64,000 bases of DNA from NCBI GenBank assembly GCA_018228645.1, contig CP073693.1:2050253-2114252 (forward strand). Reading direction: 5' to 3'. Shown in pieces: positions 49,697 to 58,904 of this stretch; position 1 is the first letter of the stretch; every line of letters starts with the position of its first letter. The notes below the pieces were generated by a model. It saw only the letters and a list, made by a program, of their open reading frames with translations, searched no databases and was not told the DNA's origin. The position numbers and the translations under genes were made by a program. Source of the DNA: Clostridiaceae bacterium Marseille-Q4143. Its GTDB lineage: Bacteria; Bacillota; Clostridia; Lachnospirales; Lachnospiraceae.

Positions 49697-50586
49697 CGGC
49701 CATGCCGCTTCTCCTGGCAGCCTACATGGTGTTCCAGCATTACCGTCCGCCTCTGAAATTCGGGGATGAACGGACCTGGGTGGACATCGTGATCATGAAT
49801 TCCGATGTGGCGCTGGCACTGTTTTTCCTCATCGTGTCCTTCGTCCCCTTCTTCCTGATCTTCGGAAGAAAGCCCCAGGCAAGGGACATGGTGCCCATCG
49901 CAGTGATGGCAGCCCTCGGGGTAGTCGGCAGGACCGTATTTGCCATCGTGCCACTCCCGAATTTCAAACCGGTCAGTGCCATCGTCATCATGACAGGCGT
50001 GGTCTTCGGGCCGGAGAGTGGATTCTTAACCGGAGCGCTGACCGGATTCGTCAGCAACTTCATCTTCGGACAGGGTCCCTGGACCCCATGGCAGATGTTC
50101 TCCTGGGGCATGATCGGATTTATCGCAGGACTCCTTCAGAATGCAGGAGCATTTGGAAAAATACAGGCCACAGGAGCGGTCCGGAAAAATGTCTTCAAGG
50201 CTCCCCTGTGGGATCGGATCTTTCCGGAACATACGAAGCGCGGTGACCTTCTCGCCTATGCCAGAAGCATTACCGGACGGGCACCTTTAAGGCTCTGCCT
50301 CTTCGGACTGGCCACCGGCTTCGGGTACGGATGGTTCATGAACCTCTTCTACCTGATCGGCTACATCAGCCCCATCAACTGGAAGACCATCGGAGCCGTC
50401 TATCTGTCAAGTTTCTTCTTTGACTTAAGCCACGGTGTCTGTACCTTCCTGGTACTGTGGGCGGTGGGAGAGCCATGGACGAGGAAATTAAACAGAGTAA
50501 AAGTAAAATTCGGACTTACCGGGGAGGACAGGCATTACACCATGCCGCCCGGAAGACAGAGCAGGAGAGCACAGGAATGCCAGTGA
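49642..50586 (+). CDS. ECF transporter S component, probable corrinoid-specific (CbrT-like)
   Basis: 314 residues from GTG 49642, preceded by GGAGGTGATC. About six to seven membrane helices; VMAALGVVGRTVFAIVPLPN and IVIMTGVVFGPESGFLTGAL, then GQGPWTPWQMFSWGMIGF, are typical of S-component (vitamin transport) proteins. The S protein binds the vitamin in the membrane. The riboswitch upstream makes cobalamin or a precursor the best guess. The C-terminal ~25 residues are polar and overlap the ABC ATPase start. It is longer than the usual ~180-200 residue S component. Confidence 0.85.
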   Translation: MQGLFANRRTKHAAWFLVTAMPLLLAAYMVFQHYRPPLKFGDERTWVDIVIMNSDVALALFFLIVSFVPFFLIFGRKPQARDMVPIAVMAALGVVGRTVFAIVPLPNFKPVSAIVIMTGVVFGPESGFLTGALTGFVSNFIFGQGPWTPWQMFSWGMIGFIAGLLQNAGAFGKIQATGAVRKNVFKAPLWDRIFPEHTKRGDLLAYARSITGRAPLRLCLFGLATGFGYGWFMNLFYLIGYISPINWKTIGAVYLSSFFFDLSHGVCTFLVLWAVGEPWTRKLNRVKVKFGLTGEDRHYTMPPGRQSRRAQECQ

Positions 50587-51284
50587 TTATGAAAGTCAGA
50601 AATGCAAAAAAAGAATATCAGGTGGGCGACAGCACCGTCCATGCGGTGGACGGGGTCAGCTTCTCCGTCAACAAAGGGGACTGGGTGCTCATCTACGGGC
50701 GAAGCGGTTCCGGCAAATCCACCCTCTTAAACCTGTTGGCAGGTCTCGAACCTCCCACCGAAGGGGAGATCATGATCCGCGGCAAGCATATCGAGAAGAT
50801 GAGCGAAGGACAGCGGATCCGCTTCCGGCGGGAACACATCGGATTTGTCTTCCAGTCTTATAACCTTCTGCCCCAGTATTCCGCACTGGAAAATGTGGCC
50901 ATGCCGCTGGCACTTCGTGGCATGCCGAAGAAGGAGCGGGAGGAGGAAGCCATGAAGATGCTCGCCCAGGTAGGACTTGCCGAGCATGCAGAACATAAGC
51001 CTTCCGAGCTGTCCGGCGGACAGCAGCAGCGGGTGGGCATCGCAAGAGCCATCATTACCGCGCCGGAGATCGTCTTTGCCGACGAACCCACCGGCAACCT
51101 GGATACGAAGACCGGGGAAGAAGTCATGGAGCTTCTGAAGAATATATTCAAAGAACGGAACACCACATTTATCTTAGTATCTCACGATCCCGACATGAGA
51201 CGTTATGCCGGCAGGGAGATTCACATACAGGATGGCATCATCCGCACCGAAGAATCGGTAATATCAGGAGGAAAAGTGATATGA
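50577..51284 (+). CDS. MacB/LolD-type ABC transporter ATPase
   Basis: 235 residues from ATG 50577 (AGGAGAGC upstream), starting MPVIMKVRNAKKEYQVGDST. An upstream in-frame ATG at 50475 is possible but adds a non-family tail. Motifs: IYGRSGSGKSTLLNLL (Walker A), FVFQSYNLLPQYSALENVAM (Q-loop), LSGGQQQRVGIARAII (signature), IVFADEPTGNLDTKTGEEV (Walker B) and LVSHDPDM (H-loop). MacB-type ATPases drive mechanotransmission or export rather than import. It overlaps the preceding S-component and following surface-protein genes, and its permease lies at 53737. Confidence 0.93.
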   Translation: MPVIMKVRNAKKEYQVGDSTVHAVDGVSFSVNKGDWVLIYGRSGSGKSTLLNLLAGLEPPTEGEIMIRGKHIEKMSEGQRIRFRREHIGFVFQSYNLLPQYSALENVAMPLALRGMPKKEREEEAMKMLAQVGLAEHAEHKPSELSGGQQQRVGIARAIITAPEIVFADEPTGNLDTKTGEEVMELLKNIFKERNTTFILVSHDPDMRRYAGREIHIQDGIIRTEESVISGGKVI

Positions 51285-53734
51285 AGAATAGCATCTGGAA
51301 AAAAGGACTGACGCTGGCACTTGCAGCCATGGTCCTGACGACTTCGGTCTCTCTCCCGGCAGACGCTGCTGAAGCAGCTCCGGTAGCAGAGACCCAGGAA
51401 ACACAGCCGGGAGGGGAGACTGCCCCGGCAGAGGAAAGCACCCCTGCCGCACAGGTCGAGGAGGCCGCTCCGGCAACGGAAGCAGCCGGACAGACAGAGA
51501 CCATCACCCCGGAGACGGTACAGGCGGCTCCGGCAGCAGAAGCAGCAGCCCAGGCAGGCACCGGTGCGGATAAGAACACGTCCGGTGACGACAACAGCGG
51601 CAGCAATAGCGGCAACAACACCGTCAATGAGAAGCCCAACACCAGCGTGACCATCACTCCCAGCAATGCCAATGCACTGGTACTGATGGACGTAGGTGCC
51701 CAGTCCCCGAAAGGTGTTCCGGGAGACGTGGTGGAAGTGGTACTTCCCATTGCCGTGAACAGAGAGTATCTTCCAAGCGAGAATTATACCCTCCGGAATA
51801 TCACCATCAAGCCGAATATTTCCGGCAGCGGCGGATCCTCCAGTTCCAGCTCCGGAACAGGCACCGGAAGCGGCACCAGCCAGAGTACGGCAACCACTTC
51901 CTGGCCCTTTGACGTCATTGATGCCAGCTACACCAGACATCTCGATGACATGTCTTACAACAGCACCGCAGAAGTATGGTACAAATTCCGGATTTCCGAA
52001 TTTGCCAAGAAGGGTGTCTACCCCATGAACTTCACGGTCAATGCCACCGTATGGAGAAAAGACGCAGCCAACGGCACTGACATCACCGAGGACGTGACCT
52101 TCACCCTGACCGAGTACGTAACGGTCGTTGGTGACGGCGAACTCTCCGGTGTGGTCAGCAACATCGGCGTGCTGGAGATCGGCGGCTTTGCAGACGGCGC
52201 CGTCAACTCCTCCCCGGTCACTTCCCCGGGACAGAGCATTACCCTGACCGTACCGCTGGTCAATAAAGGCGGCCACCTGTCCAACATCACAGTATCTCCG
52301 GTGATCTCCGGATCCCTGGATGAATTTCCGTTTGTAGTGGACAAGCTGGCCTATGGCATCAGCCTGAACGACATGGAAACCGGGGATACCCAGAACTTTA
52401 CCTATACCTTCATGACCTCTCCCTATGCCACCACCGGCAACAAACCGGTCACCTTCCGGGCAAGCTACGAAGAGAACGGCATCACCGGAGAGTGCAATTT
52501 CACCGCCTACATCTATGTGAAGGACGGCTATGAAGATTTAAGCCAGATGGCGCCGGTCGCTACCATGAAGAACTGGACCCTCTGGAAAGTGAAGAAGGAA
52601 GACGAACAGGAACAAAAAGATCCTCAGGAGATCGTGACCACCACTTCCAAGGTTAATGTCCGCAAAGGCATGAGCACCAAGGCAGAGATCTACAAGACCG
52701 TTCCCGCCAATACCCAGATGGTACGTCTGGAGCAGAACGAAGACCAGACCTGGAGTAAAGTACAGTTAAGTGACGAAGACACGACTCCTTACTATATTTC
52801 CTCCAAATATCTGGTAAGCTCCGGCACCGGAGAACTGGAACATCTGGAGAAGACCGATTACCTGTCCGCAGGAGATGAGGGCGTCATCCGTATGACCTTC
52901 ATCAATAACTCCAACGAGAGAACCATCGTGGATACGGCAGCCAGCATCGCCATCGCAGATCCGACGGCGCTGAACCTGACCACCGGAAGCAGCGATACCG
53001 CATACTTAGGTGTCCTGAAGCCGGGCCAGACCGGAGAGGCTACCTTCCGGGTGACCGTACCGGCGGCAGCTCCCGTAGGTTCCACCACCATTACGGTGAC
53101 CAATAACTATGCAAATACCTCCATGGCTACCAGAGCCGTGAGTCAGAATATCATGATCCCCATCAAGCAGCCCATGAATGTGATGGCGGATACACCGGTG
53201 ATCTACGGCACACCGAAGACGGACGAACCCTTCTCCGTGAGCCTGAATATCATCAATAAGGGCCGCACCAAAGCCTACAACCTGTCCATCACCGCCATGG
53301 ACGGCATCAGTATGGCGGAAACTTATTATGGCGGAGATGTCCTCCCGGCAGGCAGCCTGTCCGCAGATATCGAAGTGGAGACCGCGAAGAGCGGAAGCTT
53401 CAACGGCACCCTGCTCATCAGCTATGAGGACAGCGACGGAGAACTCTATACCCAGTACGTAGACCTTCCGGTCAACGTCGTACAGGCTGTAGAGACCATG
53501 TCCGAGGAAGTGGAGACCGAGAAGAAGAGCGGATTCCCCTTCTGGATTCTGATCCTCATTTTACTCCTGCTCATCGCTGCAGGCGTGGCAGGCTACTTCC
53601 TGTATAAGAAAAAGAAAGCAGAAAACGGAGAAGAGACTCCGGAAAATGCAGACGGGGAAGATGCTGACTGGGACGAGGAAGACGAAACAGACCGTGAGGG
53701 AACAGAGACTGACAGCAGCGAAGGAGACGAGTGA
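51281..53734 (+). CDS. Large surface protein anchored by a C-terminal membrane helix
   Basis: 817 residues. A Sec signal peptide (KKGLTLALAAMVLTTSVSLP, cleavage near ADAAEA) is followed by a Pro/Ala/Glu/Thr-rich linker (about 27-100). Several beta-sandwich modules of the CARDB/NEW3 kind follow, with an SH3-like segment (VNVRKGMSTKAEIYKTVPAN, about 460-500) between them. A C-terminal helix (FPFWILILILLLLIAAGVAG) and acidic cytoplasmic tail finish the protein. It lies between the MacB-type ATPase and permease and probably serves as the extracellular partner of that transporter. Ligand unknown; cobalamin is suggested only by context. Confidence 0.8.
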   Translation: MKNSIWKKGLTLALAAMVLTTSVSLPADAAEAAPVAETQETQPGGETAPAEESTPAAQVEEAAPATEAAGQTETITPETVQAAPAAEAAAQAGTGADKNTSGDDNSGSNSGNNTVNEKPNTSVTITPSNANALVLMDVGAQSPKGVPGDVVEVVLPIAVNREYLPSENYTLRNITIKPNISGSGGSSSSSSGTGTGSGTSQSTATTSWPFDVIDASYTRHLDDMSYNSTAEVWYKFRISEFAKKGVYPMNFTVNATVWRKDAANGTDITEDVTFTLTEYVTVVGDGELSGVVSNIGVLEIGGFADGAVNSSPVTSPGQSITLTVPLVNKGGHLSNITVSPVISGSLDEFPFVVDKLAYGISLNDMETGDTQNFTYTFMTSPYATTGNKPVTFRASYEENGITGECNFTAYIYVKDGYEDLSQMAPVATMKNWTLWKVKKEDEQEQKDPQEIVTTTSKVNVRKGMSTKAEIYKTVPANTQMVRLEQNEDQTWSKVQLSDEDTTPYYISSKYLVSSGTGELEHLEKTDYLSAGDEGVIRMTFINNSNERTIVDTAASIAIADPTALNLTTGSSDTAYLGVLKPGQTGEATFRVTVPAAAPVGSTTITVTNNYANTSMATRAVSQNIMIPIKQPMNVMADTPVIYGTPKTDEPFSVSLNIINKGRTKAYNLSITAMDGISMAETYYGGDVLPAGSLSADIEVETAKSGSFNGTLLISYEDSDGELYTQYVDLPVNVVQAVETMSEEVETEKKSGFPFWILILILLLLIAAGVAGYFLYKKKKAENGEETPENADGEDADWDEEDETDREGTETDSSEGDE

Positions 53735-53736
53735 CT

Positions 53737-55113
53737 ATGAGGTTTCAGGACTTCTTCCGGTTCGGGGTCATTAACCTGTCCCGGAGAAAAGCCAGGACGG
53801 TGCTGACCGCACTGTCCATGGCCATCGGCGTCATGTGCATCATCGTCCTGATCTCGGTGGGTATCGGATATGAAAAATCCTATGAAGAGACCATCCAGTC
53901 CATGGGAAGCCTGACGAAGATCGACGTGACCCCCTCCACTGACGAGCGGGGGGCTCAGGCACTGTTAAATGACAAAGCCGTGGATGCCATGAAGAAGCTG
54001 GATGGCGTGGATGCCGTGACTCCTGTGGTACAGGCGACCGCCTATTTGAAAAGTGGAAAATACATCTCCATGGTGAAGCTCTATGGTTTGGATCTTACCA
54101 CGGCAGACCAGTTCCTTCTCACTCCTGAGGAAGGAACCATGCCGGGGGAAGGACTTCGGTTCAAGCCGGAAGTCATGCTCACCGATGACGTGGCAGCTTC
54201 CTTCGCAGATCCCAACCAGGACTGGGCAGATGCCGTAGATGAGGACGGAAATCCCTATGTGGACCCCATGGGGGGAAATATCCGCCTGACCTTCGATTAC
54301 TCTGCCCTCTCCAATGAGCAGGAAGCGGGAGATGACGGCAGGGCAGTCCAGAGCGGCAGCCTCTACCGGCTGAATGTGACAGGCTTATGCTCTACATTGA
54401 ATTATACCTTCTCCACCTCCGGATTCCTTGACCGGGAGCGTCTGGAAGAGTGGATTGAGGCAAATCCCTCTGCAGCGGCACAGCAGCAGAGATCCGCTTC
54501 CTCTTCGGATAGTAACAGCAGCGGAAACTCCGGTTCCAGTGCGGAAAGTGACCGGGAGAAGGCGGCGGAGAAAGCCAAAGGAAAGACTTACGATACGGTG
54601 TGGGTCAAAGTACAGGACGTAGGAAAGGTGCAGGAGATCGCCCAGACTATCCGGGATGCGGGATTTTCCACCTATTCCTTAAATGACATGCTGGAGACGG
54701 TACGTACCCAGTCCCGTCAGATTCAGGGAATGCTGGGCGCTATCGGCCTCATCGCCATGATCGTATCCGGCATCGGCATCGCCAACACCATGATGATGTC
54801 CATCAATGAACGGACCAGAGAGGTGGGCGTGCTGAAGGTCCTTGGAACGGACTTAAAGGACATCGCCATGATGTTCCTGACGGAAGCACTGCTGGTGGGT
54901 ATCCTGGGAGGTATCGGCGGACTGCTCTTGAGTTTCGTAATGGCGAGACTGATTCCGGTACTCTTCCAGACCATGCAGGTGAAGAGTATCATCCCGCTGT
55001 GGCTGGCGGCAGGCGGCGTCCTGTTCGCAGGCGTGGTGGCACTATTATCTGCACTGGCACCGGCACTGAATGCCATGCGGATTAGTCCCAATGAAGCAAT
55101 TCGGACGGAGTAA
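53737..55113 (+). CDS. MacB/FtsX-type ABC permease
   Basis: 458 residues from ATG 53737 (AAGGAG 53721-53726). The N-terminus NLSRRKARTVLTALSMAIGV carries the first membrane helix; a large extracytoplasmic MacB_PCD domain follows (about 45-320, with a Ser/Asn-rich insert near 250-275). Three C-terminal helices end with NAMRISPNEAIRTE, the FtsX-family tail. It pairs with the ATPase at 50577 and the surface protein between them as a three-gene transport or signalling unit. Last gene before a hairpin at 55133. Confidence 0.9.
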   Translation: MRFQDFFRFGVINLSRRKARTVLTALSMAIGVMCIIVLISVGIGYEKSYEETIQSMGSLTKIDVTPSTDERGAQALLNDKAVDAMKKLDGVDAVTPVVQATAYLKSGKYISMVKLYGLDLTTADQFLLTPEEGTMPGEGLRFKPEVMLTDDVAASFADPNQDWADAVDEDGNPYVDPMGGNIRLTFDYSALSNEQEAGDDGRAVQSGSLYRLNVTGLCSTLNYTFSTSGFLDRERLEEWIEANPSAAAQQQRSASSSDSNSSGNSGSSAESDREKAAEKAKGKTYDTVWVKVQDVGKVQEIAQTIRDAGFSTYSLNDMLETVRTQSRQIQGMLGAIGLIAMIVSGIGIANTMMMSINERTREVGVLKVLGTDLKDIAMMFLTEALLVGILGGIGGLLLSFVMARLIPVLFQTMQVKSIIPLWLAAGGVLFAGVVALLSALAPALNAMRISPNEAIRTE

Positions 55114-55132
55114 GGAATTAATTTATGGTATG

Positions 55133-55162
55133 AATCAACCAGATGCGTTTCAAAGGTTGATT
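55133..55162 (+). terminator. Hairpin after the permease, weak terminator
   Basis: AATCAACC (55133-55140) pairs with GGTTGATT (55155-55162); only TT follows the stem. It marks the end of the ABC operon, but read-through is likely. Confidence 0.45.
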
Positions 55163-55318
55163 TAGATAGGAAACTGTCGGAACTTCATACAATTCCGGCA
55201 AATACGAAAGAAGGAGGAACTGACGATGCTTTGGAAGGGAGGCTAAGCAAACATTACAACTGAATATGGAACTAGTAAACAAAAATGGAGGCTTTCAATC
55301 GAAAAAGGAGATTAGGTT

Positions 55319-55609
55319 ATGAAGATGAACAGAATTAAGAAGGTTCTGGCGGCGGCGTTATCATTTACCATGATTTTTGGGATGGCAATCACGTCAAATG
55401 CGGCAACGACGAATAGTACCACACAGGATACAAATGTATTAGAATTGAGTTCTGAAGGAGGAACCGTATCCTATAATGCACTGACTGTAGAAGGAGGAAC
55501 CGTTGGAAATGATACATGGCCGACTGTTACCAGATATAATTATTATATTGAGGTAGCAAGTACGGGTTCCAAGTCCAGTGTTCCGGTTATAGCAATATAT
55601 GAGAATTAA
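55319..55609 (+). CDS. Small secreted protein
   Basis: 96 residues. A Sec signal (MKMNRIKKVLAAALSFTMIF, cleavage near SNAATT) leads to a short mature Thr/Ser-rich protein that contains a repeated EGGTV unit (EGGTVSYNALTV, EGGTVGND) and ends SVPVIAIYEN. No domain is recognised. GGAGATTAGGTT precedes the ATG. It lies between the ABC operon and the large secreted proteins; it could be a small surface accessory or a truncated adhesin-like protein. Confidence 0.65.
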   Translation: MKMNRIKKVLAAALSFTMIFGMAITSNAATTNSTTQDTNVLELSSEGGTVSYNALTVEGGTVGNDTWPTVTRYNYYIEVASTGSKSSVPVIAIYEN

Positions 55610-55627
55610 TAATCCTGAAAAGTGACT

Positions 55628-55697
55628 GACTTTGGTAAAAACTGTCTGTAGAAAAAATAGCAGCGGCGGAAATAATTCCGTCGCTGCTGCCAAAGTC
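55628..55697 (+). promoter_or_regulatory. Nested hairpins between the secreted-protein genes
   Basis: Outer arms GACTTTGG (55628-55635) / CCAAAGTC (55690-55697) enclose a 13-bp GC-rich stem (AGCAGCGGCGGAA 55659-55671 / TTCCGTCGCTGCT 55676-55688). No T-run follows. It may act as an mRNA processing or stability element, or a partial terminator before the 1056-residue gene. Confidence 0.55.
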
Positions 55698-55718
55698 AGA
55701 AAATGATGAGGTAAGACT

Positions 55719-58700
55719 ATGAAAATAAAGAAGTTTACGGCAATTCTTGCCGGAGTGTTGTCGATCAGTCTTTTTTCTGGATTATGGATGCCGTATTGTG
55801 CAAAAGCTTCATCAGCGTGTTGGTATGAAGATGAAAAGTATTCTTTAACAATTAGAAATGATGGAAAAACCATAGGTGGAATAGGTAAGACATATACGGA
55901 AGACAACGTTATATTGACACATTGGAATGTCGTTAAACCTAGAATGTATGGTTCGTTGAAGTTTTTAATTCCTTCCTATGTGGATGGAGAAGCTATTGCG
56001 GAGGATGACCCACTTCATGAAAAATATCGGAGTTTTCTGGATGGAAATCCAGTCCCTATGACGAAGGATTTACCTACAGGTTGGAAAAATGGCAGTGCAG
56101 GAAAAGGATTTTTCTCAACCAGTATTACATTTGAGGAAGATGAATTAAAATGGAATTTTAATCAAGTATCTGCTACACCGCTGAAATACATTAAACTGGA
56201 TAGTGGTGCAAGAATTCCTGTATGTTTTCTTGGATGGCAGGGTACGGTGGATTGGAAAAAAGATCCCATTCCAACAGAAGAAACCATTGCCACATTAAAT
56301 TTATCACTAAATAAACTTAAACAACTTGTAAAGACAATTGATGAACAGTCGAATACAGAACTTCAGGTATATTATCCAGAACATAAAGAACTGTTAAAAA
56401 GAGTAGCGAGAGAACTGTATCTCGTATTGCAAAAGCCAGGTATATCTGATAATACGATCTCAATAGATGATATTGAATATTCAGATGAATTGGCATTTAG
56501 ATTATTAACATATGATGTAAACAAATATCCTTCATTGGATGGGGCCGGATTTTATACGGATTCTTTTTATAAAGGAGCCGTGAATGTACTTGACGAATAT
56601 GTAGAATATGTACAGACCCATAAAATTGCGGTTCCTGCAATTACTTCTTTTAAATTGGGAAGTACGAATGCAAAAATAGATAATGAAAAGAATACGATCA
56701 CAATTACTGGAAAGGCAGAGGATTATGCAGCCCTGCAACTGACAAATGCAGTTGTTGAATTCCCTGATGGGGTAAAGGGAAGCTGGAATGAGAATGCGGC
56801 TTCTTTTGCGGATAAAAATTTAACTTATACGGTTTATCCATATAATGAGAATCTGAACACAACAGATCAGGACAAATACAAATCATCTTTGGGAAAGACA
56901 TATACAGTTGTCTTTGATTCAACAGAAGAGACATATAAACCTGTAATTAAAGTTTCTCCGGAAGGACTGAATAATGCAGAAATTGAATGTACAGAAAGAA
57001 ACATATCGGAGAATCAGGTCGAGTATACAGTGACGGCAGCATCTCCGTATAGTGAGGTAACAAACAGTAAGGGGCAGCATTATGCATTCTCCCATTGGGA
57101 GTTAGATGAACAGAATCGAGATATTGACTCTACAAAACTCTATAGTGGAGGTGTTTCGAAAAAAGTCCATATGAATACGGAAAGATATCAAAGCTTTGTG
57201 ATGCCGGCACAGCCACTGACATTGACAGCAGTCTATGAGCCTGCATATCAGATTACAATGGAGACGACGGGACTGAGTGGAGACGTATCATTTGATTTGC
57301 ATGTAACAGGTCAGACTTTGTCTGCATGGTGTCCGAAAGGAGATAAAATCCAGTTATATTATTATGACAATGAAATACCATCAGGATATCTGGTAGATGA
57401 GATACAGGTAAAGACTGCGGATGGGACAGTGGTAGAGAGTGAGCAGTATGCACAGGCCAGTATTAATTATATTGAATTTTCTATGCCGTCTGATAATGTG
57501 ACAGTAACAGCCATATTTGAGAAAGATCCAGATAGCGTTCGAAAGCTGATAATAGGAGAACAGTCGGGTGATTTGATTGCCGGAAAGGGTGGTACCGCCA
57601 CATATGAACTGACAGCAGAAGGATACAGTACGGCTGCCTCATTTACAGTAGTGGAGAGCTATAATACCGGAATTGCGAAAGATCCGAAGACAGAGGGACT
57701 TACTGTCTTATTGGACAAAGTGACGGCTGGAAAGGGAACGATTACTGTAACAGTGGCTCCGGAAGTGGCTGCGGATAAGTATTATTTCTGTGTGACTCCG
57801 TCAGAAGGAAAACTGCTTCCTGTCGGAACGATTACGGTTCTTTCTGCGGATACAAAGATGTTGGAGGCGGAGGATGCTTCCATTACATTGAAGGAAAATG
57901 AATCCGGAGAGATGAAGATCAAAGGTTCCAGTATGAACCTGTCAGCAGGTGCTTCGGTGGAAGCTTTTGAGACCGATCAGGATGGGCAGATCAAGTATAG
58001 CGGGAAGACAGAAGGTCTGACCTTTGACAAGGCAGTGCTGAATAATGATGCGTTTACTCTGGTGGCACATGTATCGAAGACCGTAGCGAAGGGTGAATAT
58101 TATTTTATTGTCAAGGCAGATAATGAGCAGAGTACAGTGGCGAAGCTGACCGTTGATCGTGAGAAAGCAGAGACTCCTGACCAGCCGGAGAAAGAGACCC
58201 AGAAGATTACAGTGACCAGTAATGCCAGCCAGGGAAGTATCCAGATTAAAGTAGCGGGTGGTTCCGAAGAATTGATTAGTGGTACTGGTACAGTGAAAGC
58301 GGTAGAAGGTGATACGGTGACGGTAACTGCAGTGCCGAAAGACGGGTATAAACTGTCTGCATGGAAGATTACCCAGGGCATGAAGGATGTGTCATTGAGT
58401 TCAGGTACTTTATCAGATAGCAGCGTCAGCTTTGTGATGCCGGCAGTATCCGGATCAGATACAGTGACAGTCGGGGCGACCTTTGATAAAACATCTACAG
58501 AACCGGTAGAGACCTCTGAACCGAAGATTACCGCATTTTCTGTAGCAAATGTCAGCGGAACGATTGATCAGGAGAGTGGTACGATTACAGTAGTAGTTCC
58601 GAATGGAACAGATGTGACTTCGCTGTGTCCGGCCATTGCCATGTCTGGTGCAGATAGTGTAACACCTGCCAATGGAGCAGCAGTAAACTTTACAAATTCT

Positions 58701-58889
58701 GTTACCTATACTGTAAAGAATGCATCTGGTGTGCAGAAATCATATGTGGTAACAGTAAAAGTGCAGGAGGCGTCTGTCTCCGATACCTTGTGGGATAAGA
58801 TCACCAGCCCGGAGGGAGACCGTTCCTGGTGGAAGAAGGCGGATAGCATCAAGAGCCATAAGAAGAATAAATATCCGAAATACTGGTAA
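55719..58889 (+). CDS. Large secreted multi-domain protein
   Basis: 1056 residues with a Sec signal (KKFTAILAGVLSISLFSGLW, mature part near KASSACWYED). The first ~330 residues are unassigned. InlB_B-like repeats follow at about 430-610 (ITMETTGLSGDVSFDLHV, then EFSMPSDNVTVTAIFE) and about 825-920 (FVMPAVSGSDTVTVGATFD). A DUF5018-type strand module lies at about 930-1010 (ITAFSVANVSGTIDQESGTI). No LPXTG or membrane anchor; the C-terminus (SDTLWDKITSPEGD, basic end) shares SDxLW with the next protein. Probably surface-associated through that tail. Its role in corrinoid capture is inferred from position only. Confidence 0.7.
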   Translation: MKIKKFTAILAGVLSISLFSGLWMPYCAKASSACWYEDEKYSLTIRNDGKTIGGIGKTYTEDNVILTHWNVVKPRMYGSLKFLIPSYVDGEAIAEDDPLHEKYRSFLDGNPVPMTKDLPTGWKNGSAGKGFFSTSITFEEDELKWNFNQVSATPLKYIKLDSGARIPVCFLGWQGTVDWKKDPIPTEETIATLNLSLNKLKQLVKTIDEQSNTELQVYYPEHKELLKRVARELYLVLQKPGISDNTISIDDIEYSDELAFRLLTYDVNKYPSLDGAGFYTDSFYKGAVNVLDEYVEYVQTHKIAVPAITSFKLGSTNAKIDNEKNTITITGKAEDYAALQLTNAVVEFPDGVKGSWNENAASFADKNLTYTVYPYNENLNTTDQDKYKSSLGKTYTVVFDSTEETYKPVIKVSPEGLNNAEIECTERNISENQVEYTVTAASPYSEVTNSKGQHYAFSHWELDEQNRDIDSTKLYSGGVSKKVHMNTERYQSFVMPAQPLTLTAVYEPAYQITMETTGLSGDVSFDLHVTGQTLSAWCPKGDKIQLYYYDNEIPSGYLVDEIQVKTADGTVVESEQYAQASINYIEFSMPSDNVTVTAIFEKDPDSVRKLIIGEQSGDLIAGKGGTATYELTAEGYSTAASFTVVESYNTGIAKDPKTEGLTVLLDKVTAGKGTITVTVAPEVAADKYYFCVTPSEGKLLPVGTITVLSADTKMLEAEDASITLKENESGEMKIKGSSMNLSAGASVEAFETDQDGQIKYSGKTEGLTFDKAVLNNDAFTLVAHVSKTVAKGEYYFIVKADNEQSTVAKLTVDREKAETPDQPEKETQKITVTSNASQGSIQIKVAGGSEELISGTGTVKAVEGDTVTVTAVPKDGYKLSAWKITQGMKDVSLSSGTLSDSSVSFVMPAVSGSDTVTVGATFDKTSTEPVETSEPKITAFSVANVSGTIDQESGTITVVVPNGTDVTSLCPAIAMSGADSVTPANGAAVNFTNSVTYTVKNASGVQKSYVVTVKVQEASVSDTLWDKITSPEGDRSWWKKADSIKSHKKNKYPKYW

Positions 58890-58904
58890 AGGGATGATGC
58901 GGAC

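Noticed and set aside
51221..52276. A 351-residue minus-strand frame
   Set aside because: It is the antisense of a GC-rich, low-complexity stretch of the surface protein gene.
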